DNA of 34,830 nucleotides from Pseudoalteromonas sp. A601 (lineage in GTDB: Bacteria; Pseudomonadota; Gammaproteobacteria; Enterobacterales; Alteromonadaceae): positions 1 through 34,830 of the forward strand of contig NZ_MXQF01000020.1 of the NCBI RefSeq assembly GCF_002165575.1, written 5' to 3'. Positions within the stretch are counted from its first letter, which is position 1. Each line of letters opens with the position of its first letter. The notes under the pieces are model-generated. The model saw nothing but the letters and a program-made list of their open reading frames with translations. It searched no databases and was not told the DNA's origin. Positions 25,460-34,830 of the stretch are shown here, in pieces. A program made the translations under genes and the position numbers.

Positions 25460-26902
25460 TTAACGTGGCAAGCTTGGGAATGAAACCTCAGCCATATCAC
25501 GCATACAACGCACAACCTGACAGCTATAGCCAAATTCATTATCGTACCAAACATAAAGTACAACACGGTTGCCATCAACAATTGTCGCTTGTGAATCAAC
25601 AACACCGGCGTAACGGCTACCGACTAAGTCAGTTGATACGATTTCTGTAGAGGCGGTGTAATCAATTTGGTCGCGTAAATCAGAATGCAGGGCAGCATCA
25701 CGTAAGAAAGAGTTTAACTCTTCTACTGAGGTGCCTTTTGCTAAGTTCAGATTCAAAATGGCTAAAGATACATTTGGCGTCGGAACACGGATAGCATTAC
25801 CTGTCAGCTTACCTTCAAGTTCTGGTAGCGCTTTTGATACTGCTTTCGCAGCGCCGGTTTCGGTGATTACCATGTTAAGTGCAGCGGCACGGCCACGACG
25901 CTCAGCTTTATGATAGTTATCAATCAAATTTTGGTCATTGGTATAAGAATGCACCGTTTCAACATGACCGTTGTTAATACCAAACTTATCGTTTAATGCT
26001 TTAAGTGTTGGTGTAATTGCGTTTGTCGTACAGCTTGCCGCACACACAATCTTATCTTCAGGTAGGATATCTTGGTTATTTACACCATAAACGATATTTT
26101 TGATATTACCTTTTGCAGGGGCTGTTAATAATACTTTTGCAGCACCTTTTGACTCTAGGTGTTGACCAAGGCCTGCTTCATCTTTCCAGATACCCGTGTT
26201 ATCAACAACTAATGCATTTTCAATACCGTAAGCTGTGTAATCCACTTCACTTGGCGAGTTAGCATAGATAACTTGGATGTAGCTACCATTTGCTTTAATT
26301 GCATTACGCTCTTTATCAATGGTGATAGAGCCATTGAATGGTCCATGAATTGAATCACGACGTAAAAGGCTTGCACGTTTTTCAAGGTCACCCTCTTTAC
26401 CACCACGCACAACAATTGCACGTAAGCGTAAGTCAGCATACGGGCCTGATTTTTCGATTAGCAAACGCGCTAATAAACGGCCAATACGGCCAAAACCATA
26501 TAGTACGACATCACGAGGCTCTTTTGCTTTTGAGTTAATGATTTCAGCTAATTCATCATTTAGATAATCTTCAATTGAACGACCTTTAGCAGCATCGTTA
26601 AATAAATAACCATAAGCAAGTTTACCAATATCAATACGTGCTGAGTTTAAATCCATTTTGCTGATGGCTTCTAAAAACGGGAAGCTTTCGCGTAAACGTA
26701 ATTTAGTACCTTCAAACTGCGCCACTGTTTTATGAGATTTAATGATATCAATGGTGCTCGCATTAACAAGCGGACGACCATACACTGCAATTTCAACACC
26801 GCGACTACGGTAAAGTTTACCAATAATCGGTTGCATGCTTTCTGCGTAATCTTGGCGCTCTTGCCAGCTATTTGTATATTCTAACTCGTGAGATGAGGTC
26901 AT
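25460..26902 (-). CDS. gap: Glyceraldehyde-3-phosphate dehydrogenase, long form
   Basis: A 480-residue enzyme, about 150 longer than classical GAPDH. The Rossmann motif GFGRIG begins only at residue 136, after a predominantly helical N-terminal extension. Catalytic Cys291 lies in ASCTTNA and the catalytic His is in HSYTNDQ about 25 residues later. The C-terminus keeps WYDNEFGYSCQVV. It should oxidise glyceraldehyde 3-phosphate to 1,3-bisphosphoglycerate with a nicotinamide cofactor. Long GAPDHs of this size occur in Vibrio and Alteromonadales alongside a normal-length copy, so this may be a specialised isozyme. The cofactor preference and the role of the extension cannot be read from the sequence. 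It is monocistronic and divergent from the DUF2989 gene. Confidence 0.9.
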   Translation of the reverse strand: MTSSHELEYTNSWQERQDYAESMQPIIGKLYRSRGVEIAVYGRPLVNASTIDIIKSHKTVAQFEGTKLRLRESFPFLEAISKMDLNSARIDIGKLAYGYLFNDAAKGRSIEDYLNDELAEIINSKAKEPRDVVLYGFGRIGRLLARLLIEKSGPYADLRLRAIVVRGGKEGDLEKRASLLRRDSIHGPFNGSITIDKERNAIKANGSYIQVIYANSPSEVDYTAYGIENALVVDNTGIWKDEAGLGQHLESKGAAKVLLTAPAKGNIKNIVYGVNNQDILPEDKIVCAASCTTNAITPTLKALNDKFGINNGHVETVHSYTNDQNLIDNYHKAERRGRAAALNMVITETGAAKAVSKALPELEGKLTGNAIRVPTPNVSLAILNLNLAKGTSVEELNSFLRDAALHSDLRDQIDYTASTEIVSTDLVGSRYAGVVDSQATIVDGNRVVLYVWYDNEFGYSCQVVRCMRDMAEVSFPSLPR

Positions 26903-27079
26903 GTTTTTTACCTAATTAAACAATTTTTGAACGGATAACCATAATGCGAATTAAGCATGTGAGAGCAATTCGCCACTATGGGCATGGCTATTCTAATTTA
27001 AACTCACTTTATTCTCCACTGTTACAGAGCAATTCATTGCGTTAGAATAAATAAGAAATTATTACTGTGGGATTGAGGG

Positions 27080-27880
27080 ATGTTGCTCAGGGCAAGTTTA
27101 TTATTGAGTTTATTAGTACTAACCGGGTGTGAAGAGCCGCTTACGCAAGCAAAGGTGTGTAAAGAAACCCCTGGGTTATGTAACGATTTAAACAAAGACA
27201 GTCATTGTAAGAAACAACGCGCGGATGTGATCATGGCACGTTACCATGAATATAAACAACCCACTGAAGAAAACAAATACTTGCTACTACAAGGCTTTGA
27301 ACAGTACAGTCAATGCGTATCACTTGCGGCAAAAATTGAACACATCAAACTCAAAGAAAAAACCACCTCCCGTGTTGAAGGTCATTTAACAAGCATTAAA
27401 GAGATGACACGAATTTATCAAGATACTAAGGGCACTAATCACCCTGGGTTACTTTATTATCATTGGTCTCGCAATAATGATCAGTCTGCATTGACTAAAC
27501 TTTTAGCACTTGAAGATGATCCAAGTGTAACGCAAGATGCACAGATGCAATTTTTCTTAGCATCTTACTACATTAAGTTTGATGAAGAAAAAACCATTGA
27601 TTTACTCTACAAAACGTTGGAGCTCAATGAATCACAACAGACTCCAAATCCTGAAGTGTATACAACCTTAGTGAGTTTATTTAACAAACACGAAAAATAT
27701 AAACACGCATATACCTTTGCCCGCGTCGCTCAATTATCAGGCATTACAAATATTGATATTTTACCAATTGAGCACAAGATAACGGCCACTGGTAAAAGTT
27801 TAAACAGTTTAGAGACATTGGCGCAGCAAACCTACGACAGCATTCAAAGCGGCCAATTTGTATCACCACGAGGGTTTTAA
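27080..27880 (+). CDS. DUF2989 lipoprotein with helical repeats
   Basis: A 266-residue lipoprotein (lipobox LTGC, Cys17; +2 Glu). The N-terminal region after the anchor contains four cysteines (KVCKETPGLCNDLNKDSHC...QC), which may form disulfides in the periplasm. The remainder is helical with TPR/Sel1-like periodicity (QMQFFLASYYIKFDEEKTIDLLYKTLELN). The overall pattern matches DUF2989, found in Vibrio and Alteromonadales, function unknown. It is transcribed alone, divergent from GAPDH, and ends at a terminator shared with ihfA. Confidence 0.75.
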   Translation: MLLRASLLLSLLVLTGCEEPLTQAKVCKETPGLCNDLNKDSHCKKQRADVIMARYHEYKQPTEENKYLLLQGFEQYSQCVSLAAKIEHIKLKEKTTSRVEGHLTSIKEMTRIYQDTKGTNHPGLLYYHWSRNNDQSALTKLLALEDDPSVTQDAQMQFFLASYYIKFDEEKTIDLLYKTLELNESQQTPNPEVYTTLVSLFNKHEKYKHAYTFARVAQLSGITNIDILPIEHKITATGKSLNSLETLAQQTYDSIQSGQFVSPRGF

Positions 27881-27900
27881 TATCTCACCAGTTAGAAAAG

Positions 27901-27928
27901 AAAAAGGCAGCTTACGCTGCCTTTTTTT
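27901..27928. terminator. Bidirectional terminator between the DUF2989 gene and ihfA
   Basis: GGCAGC-TTAC-GCTGCC with A- and T-tracts on either side. Its T-run overlaps the ihfA stop codon, so the one hairpin serves convergent transcription from both sides. Confidence 0.9.
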
Positions 27929-28226
27929 ATTTTGCTTTGCTAGTGCCTACTTCGACACGAGTCTTTAATTTCTGACCCGGTCTAAAAGTGACCACTCGAC
28001 GCGCCGAAATAGGAATATCTTCTCCTGTTTTCGGATTACGTCCTGGCCTTTCTTTTTTGTCACGAAGATCAAAGTTACCAAATCCAGAGAGCTTAACCTG
28101 CTCGCCTTTTTCAAGCGCTGAGCGGATTTCTTCAAAAAACGCTTCAACTAAATCTTTGGCATCTTTTTTATTGATCCCGAGTTTTTCAAATAGGTGTTCA
28201 GCTATGTCGGCTTTAGTAAGCGCCAT
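27927..28226 (-). CDS. ihfA: Integration host factor alpha subunit
   Basis: A 99-residue DNA-bending protein that forms a heterodimer with IhfB. The sequence [24 protein letters not shown]... and the arm motif [20 protein letters not shown], with the intercalating proline, identify the HU/IHF family. Its position two bases after pheT is the conserved gammaproteobacterial arrangement and distinguishes IhfA from HU. Length equals that of the Escherichia coli protein. Confidence 0.96.
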   Translation of the reverse strand: MALTKADIAEHLFEKLGINKKDAKDLVEAFFEEIRSALEKGEQVKLSGFGNFDLRDKKERPGRNPKTGEDIPISARRVVTFRPGQKLKTRVEVGTSKAK

Positions 28227-28228
28227 AT

Positions 28229-30616
28229 CTAGTCCCTCAACGATGCATTAAACTGTTCGGCCAGTGCGGCCACCACGTTATCAACTACCTGATTGATATC
28301 TTTCTCTTCGAGTGTTCTATCAACCGCCTGCAGTGTTAGAGCAATCGCCAAACTCTTATAATTTGGCTCAATACCTTTGCCCTTATACACATCGAATAAG
28401 TTTAGGTCAACCAATTGATTTCCGCCAACTTTTTCTATCACTGATAAAATGTCGCCAGATTTCACCTGATCTTCCACTAAAATAGCGATGTCGCGGCGGT
28501 TTGAAGGGAACTTAGATACCCCTACAGCTTCAGGTAAATTTCTTTTTTCAATTGCTGACATTTCAATTTCAAATACATAAGCCGCATTATTAATATCTAG
28601 CGATTTTTGTACTTGCGGGTGAATGGCACCAAAGAAACCTACTTTTTTGCCATCAACGTAGATAGCAGCAGATTGACCTGGGTGTAAACCATCAGATTGC
28701 TCTGCTTTGATCTCAAAACGATTTATATCATTAGTTAATGAAAGTAATGCTTCAACATCACCTTTTAAATCATAAAAATCAACATTACGCTTTTCTTCAA
28801 CCCAATGCTCACCATGAGCAAGGCCCGTAATAACACCACCAATAACTGCCACTTGGTTAACGCCGTTTTCTGCGTTTTCATCACGTAAGAATTTAAGACC
28901 ATGTTCGAATAAACGAATACGAGGCTGCTGACGGTTTTGGTTATAAACCAATGATGCTAATAATCCTGGCATTAAGCTTACACGCATTGCTGACATATCA
29001 CTTGAGATCGGATGCGGTAAGATAAGTGCATCGCTGTCTGGGTGCAAAATAGTTTGTGCTTTTGGATCAACAAAACTGTAAGTAATGGCTTCTTGATAAC
29101 CACGTGTAACAAGTGCATTGCGAAATTTATTCACGGCAATGGTGGCTTCATTATGCGTTGTCATTTTCAATTTAGCTGTAGGCGCTACATTTGGAATACT
29201 GTTGTAACCAAATACACGCGCTACTTCTTCAATTAAATCTTCTTCGATACGAATATCAAAGCGGTAGCTTGGTACATCAGCACTCCACACACCATCAACA
29301 ATTTTCACATCAAGACCTAAGCGCGTTAGGATATCCGTTACTTTTTCATCAGCAATGTGATGGCCTATTACGCGGTCTAGACGTTCACGGCGTAGGCGTA
29401 CTTCTGTTACTTTTGGTAACTTGTCTTTAGCAACGGCTTCAACAACTGGGCCGGCCTCACCACCTACAATATCAAGTAATAATGCAGTCGCACGTTCCAT
29501 AGCATCATGTTGCAGTGCAAAATCAACACCACGCTCATAGCGGTGTGATGCATCCGTATGTAGGCCGTAGCTACGAGCTTGACCTGCAATTGCAATTGGG
29601 TTGAAAAATGCGCTTTCTAATAAAATATCAGCGGTTTTTTCTGTTACACCTGATTGCTCGCCACCAAAAATACCGGCAATTGCTAACGCTTTATTGTGAT
29701 CGGCAATAACCAAAGTTGATTCGTTAAGTTTTGCTGTGTTGCCATCAAGAAGAACAAGTTCTTCACCTGCATTTGCACTGCGAACTTTAATACCGCCTTC
29801 AATCGCATTTAAGTCAAATGCATGCATTGGATGGCCTAGCTCAAGCAACACAAAATTAGTTACATCAACCACAGGGTCGATTGAACGAATACCACTACGA
29901 CGTAGTTTTTCTACCATCCAAAGCGGCGTTTCTGCATCAAGGTTAATGCCTTTAATCACGCGGCCTAAATAACGAGGACAGGCATCTTCGTTAACTAATT
30001 CAATTGATACTTTATCGTCAATTGTGGCTTTAACTGCTGGAATTTCTAGCGCTTTAACATCAATACTGTTAAGCACACCGACTTCACGGGCAATCCCTTT
30101 AATACCAAGGCAGTCACCACGGTTAGGGGTTAAATCAACATCAATGATATTGTCATCAAGGCCTAAATATTCACGTAAATCAGTGCCTACAGGCGCATCT
30201 AATGGCAATTCCATAATGCCATCGCCTTCTTCACTAATACCTAGCTCAACAAACGCACATAACATGCCGTGAGATGGTTGGCCACGAAGCTTGGCTTTCT
30301 TAATTTTAAAGTCGCCCGGTAATACTGCACCTACAGTTGCTACTGCAACCTTAATACCTTGACGACAATTTGGTGCGCCACACACAATATCAAGTAGCTC
30401 ATCGCCACCAACATTGATTTTTGTTACACGTAATTTGTCTGCATCAGGATGTTGACCACATTCAACAACTTCACCAACCACAACACCGTTAAACTCGTCA
30501 GCCGCTGGCTCTACAGCATCAACTTCAAGGCCAGCCATCGATAACTGTTCCGAAAGAGCCTGCGTGTCAATTGCAGGATTTACCCACTCTCTTAACCACT
30601 TTTCACTAAATTTCAT
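28229..30616 (-). CDS. pheT: Phenylalanyl-tRNA synthetase beta subunit
   Basis: A 795-residue subunit, the usual length. The N-terminal tRNA-binding OB domain ([20 protein letters not shown], then DIVCGAPNC) is followed by the B3/B4 editing domain, the B5 domain and a catalytic-like core. The C-terminal anticodon-binding FDX-ACB domain starts near [13 protein letters not shown]. It combines with PheS as alpha2beta2. It lies 15 bases downstream of pheS and two bases upstream of ihfA in one operon. Confidence 0.97.
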   Translation of the reverse strand: MKFSEKWLREWVNPAIDTQALSEQLSMAGLEVDAVEPAADEFNGVVVGEVVECGQHPDADKLRVTKINVGGDELLDIVCGAPNCRQGIKVAVATVGAVLPGDFKIKKAKLRGQPSHGMLCAFVELGISEEGDGIMELPLDAPVGTDLREYLGLDDNIIDVDLTPNRGDCLGIKGIAREVGVLNSIDVKALEIPAVKATIDDKVSIELVNEDACPRYLGRVIKGINLDAETPLWMVEKLRRSGIRSIDPVVDVTNFVLLELGHPMHAFDLNAIEGGIKVRSANAGEELVLLDGNTAKLNESTLVIADHNKALAIAGIFGGEQSGVTEKTADILLESAFFNPIAIAGQARSYGLHTDASHRYERGVDFALQHDAMERATALLLDIVGGEAGPVVEAVAKDKLPKVTEVRLRRERLDRVIGHHIADEKVTDILTRLGLDVKIVDGVWSADVPSYRFDIRIEEDLIEEVARVFGYNSIPNVAPTAKLKMTTHNEATIAVNKFRNALVTRGYQEAITYSFVDPKAQTILHPDSDALILPHPISSDMSAMRVSLMPGLLASLVYNQNRQQPRIRLFEHGLKFLRDENAENGVNQVAVIGGVITGLAHGEHWVEEKRNVDFYDLKGDVEALLSLTNDINRFEIKAEQSDGLHPGQSAAIYVDGKKVGFFGAIHPQVQKSLDINNAAYVFEIEMSAIEKRNLPEAVGVSKFPSNRRDIAILVEDQVKSGDILSVIEKVGGNQLVDLNLFDVYKGKGIEPNYKSLAIALTLQAVDRTLEEKDINQVVDNVVAALAEQFNASLRD

Positions 30617-30631
30617 TTTATATCTTCACTC

Positions 30632-31627
<996 letters not shown>

Positions 31628-31755
31628 TCACAGAAGGTGATTACAATTTTGTTGACTAATGATAACTGAAAGCAAGGACTAGATTCTAGGCTTTATACTA
31701 ATCTTATTGAATTCTTTCTAAATAACATGCGTCTAAAAGCGAGGAAATACGTTTT

Positions 31756-32466
31756 TTACAACTTTAATGCAGACTTTATAAAAGGAATAGTGAGTTTTCG
31801 TTGCGCAGCCATAGACGCATGGTCAAGCTTATCCAGCACATCTAATAGCGCTCTCATGTCACGGCTTAGGCGGGTTAATAAAAAACGAGCACATTCATCA
31901 CTAAGTTCAAGTCCTCGCATATTTGCACGTTTTACTAACGCTTCAGCCTTATCATCATCACTCATTGAACGAATCTGAAACGTCGTTCCCCATTTCAGCC
32001 GAGAAACCAAATCCGGCAGTGTGATATTAAGCATATCAGGGAGTAAATCCGCGGTGACCACTAGACACTTACCAGGTTCGTTAAAACGGTTAAAGAAGTT
32101 AAATAATGCTTTTTCCCAAGCATCATTACCCGCAACTAAGTGCACGTCATCTATACACAATACATCTAATGCGTCTAAGCCATCTAGCACCATAGGGCCA
32201 AAATCAATTACTTCACGCATTGACAGCAACATAGTTGATAAACCACGTTCTTGCGCATGAATACAGGTAGCATATAATAAATGAGATTTACCAGAATCAC
32301 CTAGCCCACACAAATAAGTATATTGAAACGTGGTCGCAAGGCTTTTAAAGGCATTTTTTAAGTGGCTTACTTCCAAGGAGTTCTCACCACCAAAATACGA
32401 TGCAAACGTTTCATCGTCAGGCAGTGTAACTGGAAGCGCCATTTGCACCGGCTCTAATGCCTGCAT
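31756..32466 (-). CDS. hda: DnaA-inactivator protein Hda
   Basis: This 236-residue AAA+ protein, with the beta clamp, promotes hydrolysis of DnaA-ATP and so limits re-initiation of replication. I start at the ATG at 32466, which overlaps the stop of the upstream gene as TAATG; an ATG five codons earlier is less likely. The N-terminal QMALPV (residues 8-13) is the clamp-binding motif. The Walker A is GLGDSGKSH and the Walker B is VLCIDDVH. The C-terminal region contains SRLKWGTTFQI and RLSRDMRALLDVLDKLD, typical of the DnaA/Hda lid. It is coupled to the DUF2066 gene. Confidence 0.93.
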   Translation of the reverse strand: MQALEPVQMALPVTLPDDETFASYFGGENSLEVSHLKNAFKSLATTFQYTYLCGLGDSGKSHLLYATCIHAQERGLSTMLLSMREVIDFGPMVLDGLDALDVLCIDDVHLVAGNDAWEKALFNFFNRFNEPGKCLVVTADLLPDMLNITLPDLVSRLKWGTTFQIRSMSDDDKAEALVKRANMRGLELSDECARFLLTRLSRDMRALLDVLDKLDHASMAAQRKLTIPFIKSALKL

Positions 32467-33521
32467 TATAAGCCGACCCATTGATAATCAAGATCATTCT
32501 CAGAAGCAACCTGATAAAAAGCTCTAGGATCAACAAACGCTTCAAATGTACGGTCTAACTCCAACGCTTTTTTAAAGTCACTTAAAGAACCAGTGTGATT
32601 AACTTCAAAGTAAATCGTTTGGCTATCACGTGAACGGATTACTACTTTTGTAACCACACTTAAACTTTCCAATCGTCTTTTTGCAAGTTCAATATCAACA
32701 AAACTTTGCGTGCCTTTAAGTTTAAAGATTGCTTGAGCAAGTTGCCCTGAAGAATTTGGATCGACAGCATACTCAGCGGCAAGCCCTGCTGCTAAGCTAT
32801 CTATCATTAAAGCAATGGTTTGTTGCTTATCGCCCGTTAAACGATTTGCTTCAAATAAGTCATCGTTTGTAAAACGCCAATCAAGTACCCAGTTTTCGCT
32901 ATCTTGCTGCGTATATAAACGTGCAGTAATACTTCGCTCCGCTCTGTATCTGCTTGATGCTTGTTCTACTGGCTCAGAAAAATTACCCCACACTTCAGGG
33001 ATACCAACGAGTGCTCTGTCTTGTAGATCAAGTAACGGGACAACAACAGGTAACCCACGGCGAGCGGCAGTGTCGTAAATAAGCTGTTCAAGTTGCGGGT
33101 AACTTTCTTGGGTTACAAGCTCTCGCCGCCAGTTATCTTCGATTGCTAACCAGATTGCAACTAAAGGTCTACGTGTTCCCCATAGTGGCAGGTTAAGCTC
33201 CTTAATCAAGGCATTAATTTTATTAGCTTCAAATTTTACAACAAGTTGAAGTGTGCCGTCTGTTTTCTCATCATACTCAAATTTAAGCATATAATCAGAG
33301 ATATCTTTACTACGCCGTTTAGCAAGCGGGTTTTGATCTGCATACGGATCACCACTTACCTTTACCAAAACGTTTAATAGTGCAGCACGACTTGCCGTTA
33401 AACGTGCATCTCGGGATTTATCTTCAACCTTAAGTATATCTTGATATAAATCAGTAACTTCAACAGCTTTAATCGAATAGCTGAAGAATATAGCAGTAAG
33501 TAAAATTAATAATCTAGACAC
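32466..33521 (-). CDS. DUF2066 protein, exported
   Basis: A 351-residue protein with a signal peptide ending near IKA (residue 19). It continues VEVTDLYQDILKVEDKSRDARLTASRAALLNVLVKVSGD, which is typical of the DUF2066 family. No cysteine at the cleavage site, so it is probably periplasmic. It lies directly upstream of hda with overlapping stop and start codons; this pairing is common in gammaproteobacteria. Function is unknown. Confidence 0.85.
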   Translation of the reverse strand: MSRLLILLTAIFFSYSIKAVEVTDLYQDILKVEDKSRDARLTASRAALLNVLVKVSGDPYADQNPLAKRRSKDISDYMLKFEYDEKTDGTLQLVVKFEANKINALIKELNLPLWGTRRPLVAIWLAIEDNWRRELVTQESYPQLEQLIYDTAARRGLPVVVPLLDLQDRALVGIPEVWGNFSEPVEQASSRYRAERSITARLYTQQDSENWVLDWRFTNDDLFEANRLTGDKQQTIALMIDSLAAGLAAEYAVDPNSSGQLAQAIFKLKGTQSFVDIELAKRRLESLSVVTKVVIRSRDSQTIYFEVNHTGSLSDFKKALELDRTFEAFVDPRAFYQVASENDLDYQWVGL

Positions 33522-33732
33522 AGGCCATTAGTTCTTGGTTTTAAACTAATTTGATCCTAATTCAAAGCACCGCACAAAGCAAAAATATATTCAAAATACC
33601 AAGCTATTTAATGCTACTAGCCAAAAGATGTCGCACTGCTGCTTTGCTGCTTTATATTTTTTGCTATAAACATAGCCGATTTCTTGGTTTAGAGCGCAAG
33701 ATCTTGATATTGTCATGTCCAGATAATTTTCA

Positions 33733-34368
33733 GTGGATAACTTGATGTTTGATTTAGCAATACTGGCGGCATTTATACCAACATTCTTTTTTGTTTCAAT
33801 CACACCCGGTATGTGTATGACACTAGCAATGACACTCGGTATGAGTATTGGCGTCAGACGGACTATGTGGATGATGCTAGGTGAGTTACTTGGTGTAGCC
33901 CTAGTAGCTATAGCTGCCGTATTAGGCGTGGCAAGTATCATGTTAAATTACCCGCAGGCATTTTCAATCGTAAAATGGGCCGGCGGCGCATATTTAGTCT
34001 TTATAGGCATTAGCATGTGGCGCGATGAGGCTAAACTCAATCTAGATAATCATCAAAAGAGTAAAATAAGTCGCAAAACATTATTTAGCCAAGGGTTGGT
34101 GACTGCTATGGCTAACCCCAAAGGTTGGGCTTTTATGATCTCGTTACTGCCCCCTTTTATTAACATTGACTATGCTATTGCTCCTCAACTGAGTATTTTG
34201 GTTGCTATAATACTTGTTAGTGAATTTGTTTGTATGATGGCCTATGCAACGGGTGGTAAAAGTTTACGCTTATTTTTAAACCGCGGCGATAATATCAAAT
34301 GGATGAACGCAATCGCTGGCAGCTTAATGATAGCAGTAGGTGTCTGGTTGGCTATTGGATTACATTAA
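33733..34368 (+). CDS. LysE/RhtB-family amino-acid exporter
   Basis: An inner-membrane protein of 207-211 residues with five to six hydrophobic helices. The segment FIPTFFFVSITPGMCMTLAMTLGMSIGVRR is the family signature, and AMANPKGWAFMISLLPPFI is the second conserved region. It should export amino acids or related small molecules. The start is uncertain between the GTG at 33733 and an ATG at 33745; neither has a strong ribosome site. It stands alone, divergent from the DUF2066-hda unit. Confidence 0.88.
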   Translation: MDNLMFDLAILAAFIPTFFFVSITPGMCMTLAMTLGMSIGVRRTMWMMLGELLGVALVAIAAVLGVASIMLNYPQAFSIVKWAGGAYLVFIGISMWRDEAKLNLDNHQKSKISRKTLFSQGLVTAMANPKGWAFMISLLPPFINIDYAIAPQLSILVAIILVSEFVCMMAYATGGKSLRLFLNRGDNIKWMNAIAGSLMIAVGVWLAIGLH

Positions 34369-34547
34369 AAAGACAACTAGGAATGTGAGCATGTAGATAA
34401 ACATCAAACTAAAATATCACTGACATATGTATAACCCGTGCTGAAGGCACATTAATAAATCACAACTGCATTATAAAAAGAATTTTAATAACAAAAAACA
34501 TACAAAACTTAAAAGTTAATTTCATTTTATTATAAGCCGAATAGATC
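34369..34547. other. Non-coding spacer before the palindromic repeat
   Basis: AT-rich sequence after the exporter gene. I see no open frame, no operator and no convincing terminator in it. Confidence 0.5.
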
Positions 34548-34812
34548 TATACCCAAACCATCTCAAGATACGAGCCTCAGTTGGAGTTAAAAGCGATTTA
34601 GGCAAGGCATTGATTGCAAATAATAGTGGTTCTATTGTTAAAATCAATAACGCAGTATTAATCGCTTTTAAACCAACCCGTAGGGCGTTTCACAGGAACT
34701 TACTCTCATCGTTATTACTTCTTAAAAGGGACTACCATTCTTGCAAAATAACGCCTTGATATTAAGCCCCTGTGAAACGCTGAATTCTGTATTTTGAGTT
34801 GGTTTGGGTATA
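34548..34812. repeat. MITE-like palindromic repeat element, non-coding
   Basis: The 265-bp element is bounded by inverted repeats of about 25 bases with a few mismatches: TATACCCAAACCATCTCAAG at the left end and the matching TATACCCAAACCAACTCAAA read inwards from the right. Inside are two independent hairpin arms. Arm one pairs TTAAAAGCGATT (34587-34598) with AATCGCTTTTAA (34660-34671). Arm two pairs GCGTTTCACAGG (34685-34696) with CCTGTGAAACGC (34769-34780), with an inner CGTTATT/AATAACG pair. There is no coding frame. The symmetry fits a non-autonomous mobile or structured-RNA repeat family. Confidence 0.75.
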
Positions 34813-34830
34813 TCTTATACCCAAACTTTA

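Overview
The window reads as chromosome of a marine gammaproteobacterium of the Alteromonadales, most likely Pseudoalteromonas or a close relative. This is inferred from the moderately AT-rich sequence, the pheS-pheT-ihfA order, the DUF2066-hda pair, the YeaC/DUF349 genes and a TonB-receptor-centred starch locus. No rRNA, tRNA, CRISPR array or complete insertion sequence was seen.

Positions 1-3605 are the integrase end of a chromosomal integron. The tyrosine integrase gene intI reads rightwards. Its promoter overlaps an exact LexA box (CTGT-N8-ACAG), which suggests SOS control. On the other side of the integrase, attI (cut point at 2280/2281) leads into gene cassettes that read leftwards. The first cassette (855-2280) is complete: its 100-bp attC folds on itself, and the R'' end matches the cassette's own 5' boundary over 10 bases. 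It encodes a 443-residue protein with a PD-(D/E)XK-nuclease-like N-terminus, and its last seven codons lie inside the attC. The second cassette encodes a PIN-like protein that looks truncated. No attC for it is visible before the window ends.

Positions 3626-18145 are a maltodextrin/starch utilisation locus. Leftward genes are: TonB-dependent receptor; FAD-dependent 'tryptophan halogenase'-like protein; exported cyclomaltodextrinase-type GH13; and, from a second promoter region, lipoprotein GH13 amylase, MFS sugar transporter and lipoprotein GH15 glucoamylase. A cytoplasmic GH13 alpha-glucosidase is transcribed divergently from the receptor. Copies of a 14-bp LacI-family-type palindrome (TGCATACGTATGCA or one-base variants) sit before all three transcription units, so one regulator, not encoded here, probably controls them. 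The inferred flow is: the receptor brings maltodextrins across the outer membrane, the lipoprotein and periplasmic hydrolases cut them, the MFS carrier imports maltose-size sugars, and the cytoplasmic glucosidase releases glucose.

Positions 18249-34368 are mostly core genome: a YceB-like lipoprotein; a zinc-ribbon/YeaC/DUF349 operon; an AGCS sodium:alanine symporter; an M14 carboxypeptidase; a long-form GAPDH; a DUF2989 lipoprotein; ihfA, pheT and pheS; hda with DUF2066; and a LysE-type exporter. Several units end in clear intrinsic terminators. The right edge (34548-34812) holds a non-coding, MITE-like palindromic repeat, and a second copy may begin at its edge.
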